The notes under the pieces are model-generated. The model saw nothing but the letters and a program-made list of their open reading frames with translations. It had not been told where the DNA came from and ran no database searches. From contig JAVEZY010000008.1 in assembly GCA_034002745.1 (NCBI GenBank), positions 1 through 64,000 of the forward strand: a stretch of 64,000 bases of DNA. The letters run 5' to 3'. This document shows positions 44,201 through 51,966 of the stretch, piece by piece. Source of the DNA: JAITWN01 sp034002745. Its GTDB lineage: Bacteria; Pseudomonadota; Gammaproteobacteria; SZUA-140. Numbering within the stretch: the first letter of the stretch is position 1; every line of letters starts with the position of its first letter. The translations under genes were made by a program, and so were the position numbers.

Positions 44201-45045
44201 CGAGCTTCGAGGGTGGTGCCGCCTATCCGCAGCGCCGGTCCCTCGGGATTCAGTTCGGCGGAGGAGAAGGGGGCCAGGCTGACGGTGAGTTGCCACGGCC
44301 GTTCTCCCTCCAGGCTGCCGCTGCCTTCCGCCTCGGCCCGAAGCGGAGCGTGGCTGCGGACGGTGAATTCGAGTGCGTCGGTGCTTCCCGCGGCGGCGAG
44401 ATCCGCGCGCACGTGATGGCCGGAGAAGGTCCCGTCCACACTGGCGTCCACGGCGACAGCGCCGCGCCCGTCGATGGGCAGGCGGGCGTTTCCGGTGAGT
44501 CGCGCCTGTGGATGCGCCGCCTGTAGGTCCAGTTCCTCGATGTCTACGTGCCCGGCGCTGCCATGCAGACGCGCGCTCAGGTGTTGCACATTCCATGGTT
44601 CGGCCTCGCCGAGGGCGATCAGCGCATCATTGAGCTCGATCCGAGTGACTTCGATGGCCAGTGCCAAACGAAATCCGGATGCTCCGGCCGGCGGAGGCGG
44701 TTCGGTGGCTGTATCGTCGGGTTCGATGCGCACACGCAGTCCGTCAGCGATGAGCCGATCGACCTGTATCCGTCCCTGCCATAACAGTTGCGTGGGATGC
44801 CATTCCATCGACACCCGGCGCAGGGAGATTTCCGGTCCGTTGGCCCAGCGCACGTCATTCAGCACGAAGGGACCGGCGAGACGACCGGACGCCGACCCGA
44901 TGACTAGTCCGTCCACGCGCGCCTGCAGCAGGCGCACGGTCCACTGCAGTCCGGCTTCGGTGTTGAGCAGCAGCGCGACCGTGCCGGGCAGCAACAGCAG
45001 GAGCACCAGCAGGGCAATGCGGAAAGGATTTCGTCGCCGGCTCAC
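41272..45045 (-). CDS. tamB: Translocation and assembly module protein TamB
   Basis: A protein of about 1257 residues with one N-terminal membrane helix (about 8-30) and a long beta-rich body, ending in the DUF490 domain. The close A-G-A-D-L-L-Y-S-L-E-R, with G-R-I-L-Y-A-G-G-P-I-A-N-P and R-G-E-N-D-E-I-S-V-G-V-R-V-L-G-T-A before it, is diagnostic. TamB spans the periplasm, moves phospholipids between membranes and aids beta-barrel assembly with TamA. The start is placed at GTG 45045, overlapping the tamA stop by 4 nt; an earlier in-frame ATG at 45078 lies inside tamA. The tamA-tamB order is the usual one. Confidence 0.93.
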   Translation of the reverse strand: MSRRRNPFRIALLVLLLLLPGTVALLLNTEAGLQWTVRLLQARVDGLVIGSASGRLAGPFVLNDVRWANGPEISLRRVSMEWHPTQLLWQGRIQVDRLIADGLRVRIEPDDTATEPPPPAGASGFRLALAIEVTRIELNDALIALGEAEPWNVQHLSARLHGSAGHVDIEELDLQAAHPQARLTGNARLPIDGRGAVAVDASVDGTFSGHHVRADLAAAGSTDALEFTVRSHAPLRAEAEGSGSLEGERPWQLTVSLAPFSSAELNPEGPALRIGGTTLEARGSGAGFTAQARSSVTEERVGTWEIDLNGGWNGSRWTLARLRAAEREGEGRITARARQDGARPTQLQGEAQWENLTWLDEARSDRGHLRLRGAPDAYHYEIDASISGREIPALALEARGSGDLRGTRIPALKAAWLDGTLTGDAELAWESGFEGRLALDVDNLDPGALRPELQGRVSARLELATGPGGSASRHHARIENLHGHIGRLPLRGQAHIELDSAGEGNAAADLAAGNASVRGSAAFGADWRIDWRLEAPELAALAPGMNGELRMQGSHRGPPRALHNRIDLQASEVARGNLHASAIEGYLDLTLAGSPRWQTEISANGARTGNLELGRIEASSEGTLASHSVRLRSRHDTLHFDQHLRGGATEGAWQGVLEEGHLVQVDVGTWTQRAPATIHLASSRRLTLERMCWDSVGAAICAALESTAPAAEPEPRHSAELEWSGLELRRLSTIVPLGTAEFAGISAGRISAAIDAGTIRAKVSARARDGMFRYGLPGEAGLQTLRYREARLDVDADDDGIHGTMSLALGDPDGSLVASLRMPDYTLPARPATGQALDLELAGDIALDAGSLFIPNIHLASGGRARIDLELSGTVGEPRLDGAADFVIGRLNILPLGSQLDDLRLNARFQDNTIALSGSGNMGDGALVIGGNGSFRTPSDWEANLALSGNDLAAVRVPTAQITASPNIAVRVTPRALDFDGSLTIPRAKLEPVRPESAISASDDVVVLGGPEADARAPLRLRGRLEFLLGDEVKISGRGFEGRLTGRTILIAARDSITAQGEIALVDGRYRAYGQNLAISQGRILYAGGPIANPAIDVIASRTRGENDEISVGVRVLGTAKAPTVTLYSSPTMDDADVLSWLVIGRPLSEARAGEGADLYQAATSVAIAGGGALAEKIGERFNLVEVSIEAGEQSEDTALVLGRSLSPRLYVRYIQGLMEDNNAIQFRYKLGRKWTLETESGTRTGAGADLLYSLER

Positions 45046-46772
45046 AGGTCGGGTCCCAGTGTCAGGTGGAGGCGCCACGGCCTGCCGGGAAGGCTGAGCG
45101 CCTGGGCGATGTCGAGACGGATGGCGCCGATCGGTGTGCGCAGCCGCAGGCCGACGCCAGCGCCCTGTTCCGCGCGCAGATCGTCTCCGTCGAAGGCGTT
45201 GCCGGCATCGAAGAATGTCGCCAGCGCGGTGCGCGTACCAATCGAGTACTCATATTCGATGCTGCCGACGGCGAGATGGCGTCCGCCGATGACCCTGCCT
45301 TCGGCGTTGCGTGGGCCGAGGGACTCGAAGGCGAAGCCGCGGATGCTCTGGTCGCCACCAGCGAAGAAACGCTGCGATAAGGGAAGCTCGTTGAACTCGG
45401 GTACCCAGCTGAATCCGCCCGAGGCTCGCACCAGGACCCGCGATTTCGAGCTCGGGCTGAAGATGTATTTGGCTTCGGCGCGCGGCTGTACGAATGAAGT
45501 GTCCGATATCACCTGTTCATAGGCGCCGCGCACTCCTATGGTGAAGATCCAGCCGTGGCTCGGCGCGATACGCTGGGCAGCCCGATAGCGCTGCCATGTC
45601 ACATGCGGGATGAGGAGGATGGCGTCGTTGTCGATATCCACGCGGTAGCGTTCCTGCTCGAAGCTGATTCCGACAGCGCGCAGCCAGGCGCCGACCTGCT
45701 GCGTGATCTCGACGCCCAGCGAAGTCGTCGTGCGCTCGACGGTGCTTGTGTCCTCGTCGCTCCAGCTCAGGCTGTAGCTCAGTACATCGCTGGTCGGTCG
45801 TGACAGGGGAATGTTATAACGCGCGTTGAAGCTGGTTTCGATCTCCGATTGCTCGAAACCGGCTGAGTAACGATGTCCTTGTCGATTGGCCCGGCGGCGT
45901 TCGTAACCCAAGCGCAGCCGCGCTCCGGTGTCGGTGGCGTAGCCCAGACCCGCCGAATAGCGGTTGTCCGGTCTGGTCTCCAGGTCGACGTGGATCGGTA
46001 CCCGGTAATTTTCGGCCTGTTCCGTGAGGGACAAGACATCGGCGCGTGCGAAGTAGTCGCTGTCGGCCAGGGAACGGCGCAGATCCAGGAGCCTGCGTCC
46101 TTCGTAGGGATCGCCCGGGCGAAAAGTGATGAAGCGTCGCAGAAAGCCCGCGTCGAGCTTCTCGTGCTCTATGTCCACCGGGCCGAAGGCATAGCGGCGC
46201 CCGGTCGAGTATTCCAGCTCGACGGTTGCCGAATATTCATCAAGATCGACGCTGACCCGATGAGTCAGCATGCGGCCATCGAAGTAGCCGCGCTCGTTGG
46301 CCAGCTGGTGGAGTGACTGCTTCGCCCTTTCCCAGGTCGCGTGGTCGAGTGTCTGGCCCCGTTGTATGGGAAATTCCTCGCGCCAGGCCCGCAGGGAAGG
46401 ATCGTCCGCGCCTTCCCCCTGAATGGAAACCCTCACATCGTCAACGGGCAGTGGTGGGCCGGGGTCGATGCGGTAGCGGGCCCGCCAGCGCTTGTCGTCG
46501 AACTCGAGCGCCGTGTCGATGCGGGGCCGGTAGTAGCCGAATGGTTCGAGCGCTCCCCGAATCTCATCCGGGGCATTGCGGTGCAGGCGCTCTACCACCG
46601 CTTCGGTGAGCAGTGGATGGTCCCGCTGCAGGTTCAGCGTCAGGCTATTGCGCACGTTGTCGAGGGGTGCGCCGGAAATCCCGGTGATGTCGATCACCAG
46701 GTCCGGCGTTTGTGCGGCCGCCGTCGCGCTCAAGGTGAGCGACACAATGGCTGCGAGCAGGTATCTGAGCAT
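45042..46772 (-). CDS. tamA: Outer-membrane assembly protein TamA
   Basis: A 576-residue BamA-superfamily protein. A signal peptide (about 1-20, S-A-T-A-A-A before Q-T-P) precedes three POTRA domains (to about 260) and a 16-strand barrel. F-A-G-G-D-Q-S-I-R-G-F, the lid-lock family motif near 470, and a C-terminal barrel strand ending L-H-L-T-L-G-P-D-L are present. The role is insertion of certain outer-membrane proteins, with TamB. A TATAAT hexamer ends 6 nt before the ATG but has no -35 partner. The SpoVR gene is 57 nt upstream on the same strand. Confidence 0.95.
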   Translation of the reverse strand: MLRYLLAAIVSLTLSATAAAQTPDLVIDITGISGAPLDNVRNSLTLNLQRDHPLLTEAVVERLHRNAPDEIRGALEPFGYYRPRIDTALEFDDKRWRARYRIDPGPPLPVDDVRVSIQGEGADDPSLRAWREEFPIQRGQTLDHATWERAKQSLHQLANERGYFDGRMLTHRVSVDLDEYSATVELEYSTGRRYAFGPVDIEHEKLDAGFLRRFITFRPGDPYEGRRLLDLRRSLADSDYFARADVLSLTEQAENYRVPIHVDLETRPDNRYSAGLGYATDTGARLRLGYERRRANRQGHRYSAGFEQSEIETSFNARYNIPLSRPTSDVLSYSLSWSDEDTSTVERTTTSLGVEITQQVGAWLRAVGISFEQERYRVDIDNDAILLIPHVTWQRYRAAQRIAPSHGWIFTIGVRGAYEQVISDTSFVQPRAEAKYIFSPSSKSRVLVRASGGFSWVPEFNELPLSQRFFAGGDQSIRGFAFESLGPRNAEGRVIGGRHLAVGSIEYEYSIGTRTALATFFDAGNAFDGDDLRAEQGAGVGLRLRTPIGAIRLDIAQALSLPGRPWRLHLTLGPDL

Positions 46773-46800
46773 CGCGCCATTATATCGGCCTTCCCGGTGG

Positions 46801-46822
46801 CGCGGCCGGGTTCGCGGCCGCG
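46801..46822 (-). terminator. GC hairpin between spoVR and tamA
   Basis: CGCGGCC (46801-46807) and GGCCGCG (46816-46822) form a perfect 7-bp stem with an 8-nt loop in the 57-nt gap. No T tract follows on the minus strand, so read-through from the PrkA operon into tamAB is likely. Confidence 0.35.
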
Positions 46823-46829
46823 AGGCCTG

Positions 46830-48344
46830 CTAGCCGGCGGCTTTGCCCGGGGGATCGCACTCCCAGGTCTTCACCGTGCGCCCGTCAGCGTCGATGGTTT
46901 CCAGTCGGACGGTGAAGCCCCACAGCCGGGCAACGTGTCGCAGCACTTCCTGGGCGTCGCCATGCAGCGGCCGGCGCCGATGCTGCGTATGGCGCAATGT
47001 GAGGGACCGGTCGCCTTCGCGGTTCACCTTGTAGACCTGGATGTCAGGCTCGTTGCTGCCGAGGTTGTAGTGCTCCGCGAGCGAGTGCCGTACCGCCCGA
47101 TACCCGGCATCGTCATGGATGGCGGTGACCTCCAGCTTGCGCCGCCGGTCGTCGTCGATGATGGCGAACAGCCGCAGGTCGCGCATGGCCTTGGGGGAAA
47201 GATACTGGGCAACGAAGCTCTCGTCCTTGAAGTTCCGCATGGCAAAGTCGAGTGTCCTGATCCAGTCGCTGCCCGCGATGTCCGGGAGCCAGCGTCGGTC
47301 CTCCTCGCTGGGGTTCTCGCATATGCGCCGCAGATCCCTCATCATGGCGAAGCCGAGCGCGTATGGGTTGATGCCGCCGAAATGATCGCTGTTGTAGGGC
47401 GGCTGATAGACGACATTGGTGTGGCTCTGCAGGAATTCCATCATGAACGCGTCATCGACCAGTCCTTCGTCGAACAGGCGATTGATGATGGTGTAGTGCC
47501 AGAACGTCGCCCAGCCTTCGTTCATCACCTGCGTCTGGCGCTGGGGATAGAAGTACTGCGCCAGCTTGCGCACGATGCGCACGATCTCGCGCTGCCAGGA
47601 TTCCAGGAGCGGCGCGTTCTTTTCGATGAAATAGAGCAGGTTCTCCTGCGGTTCGGGCGGAAACCTGCGTTCCTCGTCCTCGCCGGTTGCCCGATCGCGG
47701 CGCGGAATGGTGCGCCATAGATCGTTCACCTGCATCTGACGCCGTTCCTCGCGTTCACGCTGACGCTGGCGTTCCTCCCGCGCCGAAAGCGGCGAGGGAC
47801 GCTTGTAGCGGTCGACCCCGTAGTTCATCAGGGCGTGGCACGAATCGAGCATCAGCTCGACGGCCTCCTCCCCGTAGCGCTGTTCGCAGTCGGCGACGTA
47901 GTTGCGGGCGAAGAGCAGATAATCGATGATCGCGTCGGCGCTGGTCCAGGTGCGGAAGAGATAGTTTCCCTTGAAGAACGAGTTGTGTCCGAAGCTGGCA
48001 TGCGCGATGACGAGGGCCTGCATCATCATCGTGTTCTCTTCCATCAGATAGGCGATGCAGGGATTCGAATTGATGACGATCTCGTACGCCAGGCCCATCT
48101 GGCCGCGCCGGTAACGCTGCTCCACGCCGAGAAACTGCTTGCCGAACGACCAGTGGTGATAGCCGAGCGGCATGCCGACCGATGAATAGGCGTCCATCAT
48201 CTGCTCGGCGGTGATGACTTCGATCTGGTTCGGATAGGTATCGAGCTCGAAGTCTGCGGCAATGCGGCCAATCTCGGTTTCGTAGCGTTCGATCAACTCG
48301 AACGTCCATTCCGATCCGGTGGAAATCGGCTGGCGCGGGCTCAT
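46830..48344 (-). CDS. SpoVR family protein (YcgB-like)
   Basis: A 504-residue cytoplasmic SpoVR-like protein. The family's characteristic G-Y-x-H-W-S-F-G-K (about 61-69), A-H-A-S-F-G-H-N-S-F-F-K-G-N and N-E-G-W-A-T-F-W-H-Y motifs are present; the histidines in these look like a metal site. C-A-like charged repeats (R-E-E-R-Q-R-Q-R-E-R-E-E-R) occupy about 195-212. The biochemical role is unknown, but SpoVR is regularly encoded with PrkA and YeaH. Its ATG overlaps the yeaH stop by 4 nt. Confidence 0.93.
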   Translation of the reverse strand: MSPRQPISTGSEWTFELIERYETEIGRIAADFELDTYPNQIEVITAEQMMDAYSSVGMPLGYHHWSFGKQFLGVEQRYRRGQMGLAYEIVINSNPCIAYLMEENTMMMQALVIAHASFGHNSFFKGNYLFRTWTSADAIIDYLLFARNYVADCEQRYGEEAVELMLDSCHALMNYGVDRYKRPSPLSAREERQRQREREERRQMQVNDLWRTIPRRDRATGEDEERRFPPEPQENLLYFIEKNAPLLESWQREIVRIVRKLAQYFYPQRQTQVMNEGWATFWHYTIINRLFDEGLVDDAFMMEFLQSHTNVVYQPPYNSDHFGGINPYALGFAMMRDLRRICENPSEEDRRWLPDIAGSDWIRTLDFAMRNFKDESFVAQYLSPKAMRDLRLFAIIDDDRRRKLEVTAIHDDAGYRAVRHSLAEHYNLGSNEPDIQVYKVNREGDRSLTLRHTQHRRRPLHGDAQEVLRHVARLWGFTVRLETIDADGRTVKTWECDPPGKAAG

Positions 48345-49606
48345 GCTGCCGCCTTCCTGCGGAAAAGCCGGTGGAACACCGGATAGATGTCGGTCAGCGC
48401 GTCGATGCGCTGCATCGCGAAGTTGGCGCAATGCGCGCGAACATGCTGGTATTCGCGCCAAAGGCTCTGATGCTCGTCCGGCTTGATCTCCACATAGGCG
48501 TAATACTGCAGCAGCGGCATAATCCGCTCGATGAGCAGGTTCCTGCATGCGGGCGAATCGTCGTTCCAGTTGTCGCCGTCGGATGCCTGGGCGGCATAGA
48601 TGTTCCAGTCACGGCTCGAATAGCGCTCGGTCACGATCCGGTGCATGAGTTCGAGGGCGCTGGAAACGACCGTGCCGCCGGTTTCCCGCGAGTGGAAGAA
48701 CTCGTCCTCGTCGACCTCGCGCGCGGTGGTGTGGTGGCGAATGAACACCACCTCGGTATGCTCATAATTGCGCTGCAGGAAAAGATAAAGAAGAATGAAG
48801 AAGCGCTTGGCGATATCCTTGCGTTCCTCGTCCATGGACCCCGATACGTCCATGAGGCAGAACATCACGGCGCGCGTGGTCGGCCGCCGCTGGCGGATCC
48901 GGTTGTTGTAGCGCAGATCGAAGGTGTCGATGAAGGGAACGGAGCGCATGCGCCGGCGCAGCAGTTCGGCATGTTCGCTCAGCGATGTGATGCGTTCTTC
49001 GCTGCCTCCGCTCTGGTCTTCCCGCGCCACATCGATCTCGTGCTCGGTTTCCCGCAGACGGCGGCGATAGCCTGAACGCAGGGAAATGCGCCGGGCCATG
49101 GCCTCGCGCAGCGAGCGCACGACGTTGATGTTCGACGGCACGCCGTCACGCGTGTAGCCAGCGCGGACCGTGCGGTATTCGACCGTGGCCGCGAGCTGTG
49201 TCTTGACCAGGTCGGGAAGCGCCAGGTCCTCGAAGAAGAACTCCATGAACTCTTCGCGGGTGAGGGTGAACACGAAGTCGTCCGTCCCTTCGCCATCGCG
49301 GGTGGCGCCGCTGCCCGTGCCGCCGCCTTCAGGGGGGCGCTTGATGCGGTCTCCGGCGACATAGGCATCGTTTCCCGGAAGTACCAGGTCGCGTTCGCCG
49401 CCGCTGCCGTGGCGGAAGCGGGGTTCGTTGATGTCGCGCGCCGGAATGTTGATCCGCTCGCCGGATTCGATGTCGGTGATGCTGCGCCCGCTGACGGCAT
49501 CCGAGACCGCGCGGCGGATCTGGCCGCGAAATCGCCTGATGAATCGCTGCCGGTTGACGGCGCTCTTGTTCTTCCCGTTCAGACGTCTATCGATTATCTG
49601 GGGCAC
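48341..49606 (-). CDS. yeaH: DUF444 family protein YeaH (von Willebrand A-like)
   Basis: A 421-residue YeaH/DUF444 protein. N-terminal basic residues and the family motif D-I-E-S-G-E-R-I-N-I-P-A-R-D-I-N-E-P are followed by a VWA-like domain whose MIDAS loop is D-V-S-G-S-M-D-E (253-260). A second MIDAS-like T-G-G-T-V-V-S-S lies about 60 residues later. Likely a metal-dependent partner or substrate of the PrkA kinase. It begins with GTG 49606; GAGGGGGTG just upstream overlaps the prkA stop, so the operon is tightly coupled. Confidence 0.94.
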   Translation of the reverse strand: MPQIIDRRLNGKNKSAVNRQRFIRRFRGQIRRAVSDAVSGRSITDIESGERINIPARDINEPRFRHGSGGERDLVLPGNDAYVAGDRIKRPPEGGGTGSGATRDGEGTDDFVFTLTREEFMEFFFEDLALPDLVKTQLAATVEYRTVRAGYTRDGVPSNINVVRSLREAMARRISLRSGYRRRLRETEHEIDVAREDQSGGSEERITSLSEHAELLRRRMRSVPFIDTFDLRYNNRIRQRRPTTRAVMFCLMDVSGSMDEERKDIAKRFFILLYLFLQRNYEHTEVVFIRHHTTAREVDEDEFFHSRETGGTVVSSALELMHRIVTERYSSRDWNIYAAQASDGDNWNDDSPACRNLLIERIMPLLQYYAYVEIKPDEHQSLWREYQHVRAHCANFAMQRIDALTDIYPVFHRLFRRKAAA

Positions 49607-49620
49607 GGCATTTCACCCCC

Positions 49621-51543
49621 TCAGCTGGACTTGCGTACGCGCAGGTACCACTCCGTCAGCAGGCGCACCTGCTTTTCCGTATATCCCTTGTCCATCATCC
49701 GCCGCACGAAGCTGGCATGCTTCTTCATGTCGTCAGTGGTCGATTTGGGATTGAAGGAGATGACCGGGAGCAGCTCTTCGGTATTGGAGAACATCTTCTT
49801 CTCGATTACCTCGCGCAGCTTCTCGTAGCTGGTCCAGTGGGGGTTCTTGCCATTGTTCTGGGCGCGGGCGCGCAGCACGAAGTTGACGATCTCGTTGCGA
49901 AAGTCCTTGGGATTGCTGATGCCGGCCGGCTTCTCGATCTTCTCCAGTTCCTCATTGAGGGCGGCGCGATCGAAGTTCTCGCCGGTATCCATGTCGTGGT
50001 ACTCCTCGTCCTGGATCCAGTAGTCGGCGTAGGTCACGTAGCGGTCGAAGATGTTCTGTCCGTATTCGGAGTACGACTCCAGATACGCCGTCTGGATCTC
50101 CTTGCCGATGAAGTCGACGTACTGCGGGGCCAGCCAGCCCTTGATATAGGACAGGTAGCGCTCTTCCACCTCCGGCGGATACTGTTCCTGCTCGATCTGC
50201 TGTTCGAGCACGTAGAGAAGATGGACGGGATTCGCCGCAACCTCGGCGTGATCGTAGTTGAACACCTTGGACAGGATCTTGAATGCGAAGCGGGTGGAGA
50301 GGCCGTTCATGCCCTCGTCGACGCCGGCGTAATCGCGGTACTCCTGATAGGACTTGGCCTTCGGATCGATATCCTTCAGGTTGTCGCCGTCGTAGATGCG
50401 CATCTTCGAATAGATGCTCGAGTTCTCCGGCTCCTTCAGGCGCGAGAGCACCGAGAACTGCGCCATCATGCACAGCGTATCGGGCGCGCAGGGCGCCGCC
50501 GACAGCGAGCTGTTGCGGATCAGTTTGTCATAGATGCGCACTTCCTCGGACACGCGCAGGCAATACGGCACCTTCACGATGTAGATGCGATCCAGGAAGG
50601 CCTCGTTGTTGCGATTGTTCTTGAAGCTGAGCCACTCGGACTCGTTGGAGTGCGCAAGGATGATGCCCTCGAAGGGGATCGCGCCCATGCCCTCGGTGCC
50701 GTTGTAGTTGCCCTCCTGGGTGGCGGTGAGCAGAGGATGCAGCACCTTGATCGGAGCCTTGAACATCTCCACGAATTCGAGCATGCCCTGATTGGCCAGG
50801 CACAGGCCGCCGGAGTAGGAGTAGGCGTCGGGATCGTCCTGCGAATATTCCTCCAGCTTGCGGATGTCGACCTTGCCGACCAGTGACGAGATGTCCTGGT
50901 TGTTCTCGTCGCCGGGCTCGGTCTTCGCCACGGCCACCTGCTTGAGAATCGACGGGTGCTGCTTCACCACGCGGAACTTGCTGATGTCGCCGTTGTATTC
51001 GTGCAGGCGCTTGACCGCCCAGGGCGACATGATTCCGCTCAGGTAGCGGCGCGGAATGCCGTAATCCTCCTCGAGGATCGGCCCATCCTCGTCGCGCTTG
51101 AACAGGCCGAGCGGCGATTCGTTGACGGGCGATCCCTTGATCGCATAGAACGGCTGCGCTTCCATCAGGGATTTGAGCTTCTCGGCGAGCGAGGACTTTC
51201 CGCCGCCGACGGGGCCGAGCAGATACAGGATCTGCTTCTTTTCCTCGAGCCCCTGCGCCGCGTGGCGGAAGAAGGAGACGATGCGTTCGATCGCTTCCTC
51301 CATTCCGTAGAATTCCCGGAACGCAGGATAGATGCGGATGACCTTGTTGGAGAAGAGGCGACTGAGCCGGGGGTCCTTCTTGGTGTCAATCAGTTCGGGC
51401 TCGCCGATTGCCATGAGCAGACGCTCGGCGGCATTGGCATATACGGAGGGATCCTGCTTGCAGAGTTCCAGGTACTCCTGCAGGGAGTACTCTTCCTCGC
51501 GTGCTTCTTCGAAGCGGGACTGGTACTGATCGAAAATGCTCAT
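49621..51543 (-). CDS. prkA: PrkA-type serine protein kinase YeaG
   Basis: A 640-residue PrkA protein, like E. coli YeaG (644). An AAA-type ATPase domain comes first, with Walker A L-G-P-V-G-G-G-K-S (109-117). The C-terminal part carries the eukaryote-like kinase segment of the family. F-Y-G-M-E-E-A-I-E-R-I-V-S-F-F-R and T-Q-E-G-N-Y-N-G-T-E are family landmarks. In E. coli YeaG acts in nitrogen and carbon starvation and stress. GAGGG stands about 8 nt before ATG 51543. It is the first gene of the prkA-yeaH-spoVR operon and is served by a sigma-54 promoter. Confidence 0.96.
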   Translation of the reverse strand: MSIFDQYQSRFEEAREEEYSLQEYLELCKQDPSVYANAAERLLMAIGEPELIDTKKDPRLSRLFSNKVIRIYPAFREFYGMEEAIERIVSFFRHAAQGLEEKKQILYLLGPVGGGKSSLAEKLKSLMEAQPFYAIKGSPVNESPLGLFKRDEDGPILEEDYGIPRRYLSGIMSPWAVKRLHEYNGDISKFRVVKQHPSILKQVAVAKTEPGDENNQDISSLVGKVDIRKLEEYSQDDPDAYSYSGGLCLANQGMLEFVEMFKAPIKVLHPLLTATQEGNYNGTEGMGAIPFEGIILAHSNESEWLSFKNNRNNEAFLDRIYIVKVPYCLRVSEEVRIYDKLIRNSSLSAAPCAPDTLCMMAQFSVLSRLKEPENSSIYSKMRIYDGDNLKDIDPKAKSYQEYRDYAGVDEGMNGLSTRFAFKILSKVFNYDHAEVAANPVHLLYVLEQQIEQEQYPPEVEERYLSYIKGWLAPQYVDFIGKEIQTAYLESYSEYGQNIFDRYVTYADYWIQDEEYHDMDTGENFDRAALNEELEKIEKPAGISNPKDFRNEIVNFVLRARAQNNGKNPHWTSYEKLREVIEKKMFSNTEELLPVISFNPKSTTDDMKKHASFVRRMMDKGYTEKQVRLLTEWYLRVRKSS

Positions 51544-51686
51544 GTCGATGCCCTCGTAGACTGACTCTGTGCTTGCGCAGCGGACACCCTGTGTAGCCTG
51601 TTCTCCTTGGTATTCGTTGTTCTGATTCTGGGGGGCGAGACTGCCCAGGTCGGGCGCGCCATATGCCGTCCGTGCCGGCAAAATCT

Positions 51687-51703
51687 AGCAATGCTCGTGC
51701 CAA
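51687..51703 (-). promoter_or_regulatory. Sigma-54 (RpoN) promoter of the prkA operon
   Basis: Read on the minus strand from 51703, the 17-nt element TTGGCACG-AGCA-TTGCT has a perfect -24 box and -12 box with the required GG-N10-GC spacing. Transcription would start near 51676, giving a leader of about 133 nt to the prkA ATG. yeaGH of E. coli is a known sigma-54/NtrC operon, which supports the call. Confidence 0.82.
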
Positions 51704-51760
51704 AGACATCCCGATCGATCCTGTCGCCCGCGTCCTGACGGCGAGGTTGCACCTGGAACG

Positions 51761-51775
51761 AACGCCGTCGGCGTT
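51761..51775. promoter_or_regulatory. Palindrome upstream of the sigma-54 promoter, possible activator site
   Basis: AACGCCG-T-CGGCGTT is a perfect 7-bp inverted repeat centred about 92 bp upstream of the predicted start point, the distance at which enhancer-binding proteins bind. It does not match the NtrC consensus (TGCACC-N5-GGTGCA). An isolated TGCACC half-site lies at 51748-51753. Confidence 0.4.
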
Positions 51776-51966
51776 TTCCTGTATTGCGGGATGATCGGTA
51801 AAGAGCGTCGGACGACTTCAGGAGACGCGGGTTCGGTCGAAAACAGTATAACAGGATTCCCGCTTCGTTTTGACCGGGCGTTCGCGCGCTGGTTCCCGCT
51901 TCCGCGCTCAGGCGCGATGCGCCGATGGCGGACGGACATCTATTTATCAGTGATGGGGGAACGGGG

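Larger units (their letters stand above)
51544..51966. other. Divergent intergenic region prkA / TPR gene
   Basis: 423 nt between divergently transcribed genes. It contains the sigma-54 promoter of prkA (51687-51703), the palindrome at 51761-51775 and a -10-like TATAAC at 51847-51852 on the plus strand for the TPR gene (no clear -35). No coding sequence is supported. Confidence 0.7.

Noticed and set aside
42472..44526. 684-codon plus-strand frame antisense to tamB.
   Set aside because: Same reason: tamB is well supported, and the opposite frame has no signature.
46779..46784. Perfect TATAAT 6 nt before the tamA start on the minus strand, suggesting a leaderless promoter.
   Set aside because: No -35 hexamer at a usable distance (the position holds GGCCGC); probably coincidence.
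51748..51753. TGCACC as an NtrC site upstream of the prkA promoter.
   Set aside because: Only a half-site; no GGTGCA at the required distance.
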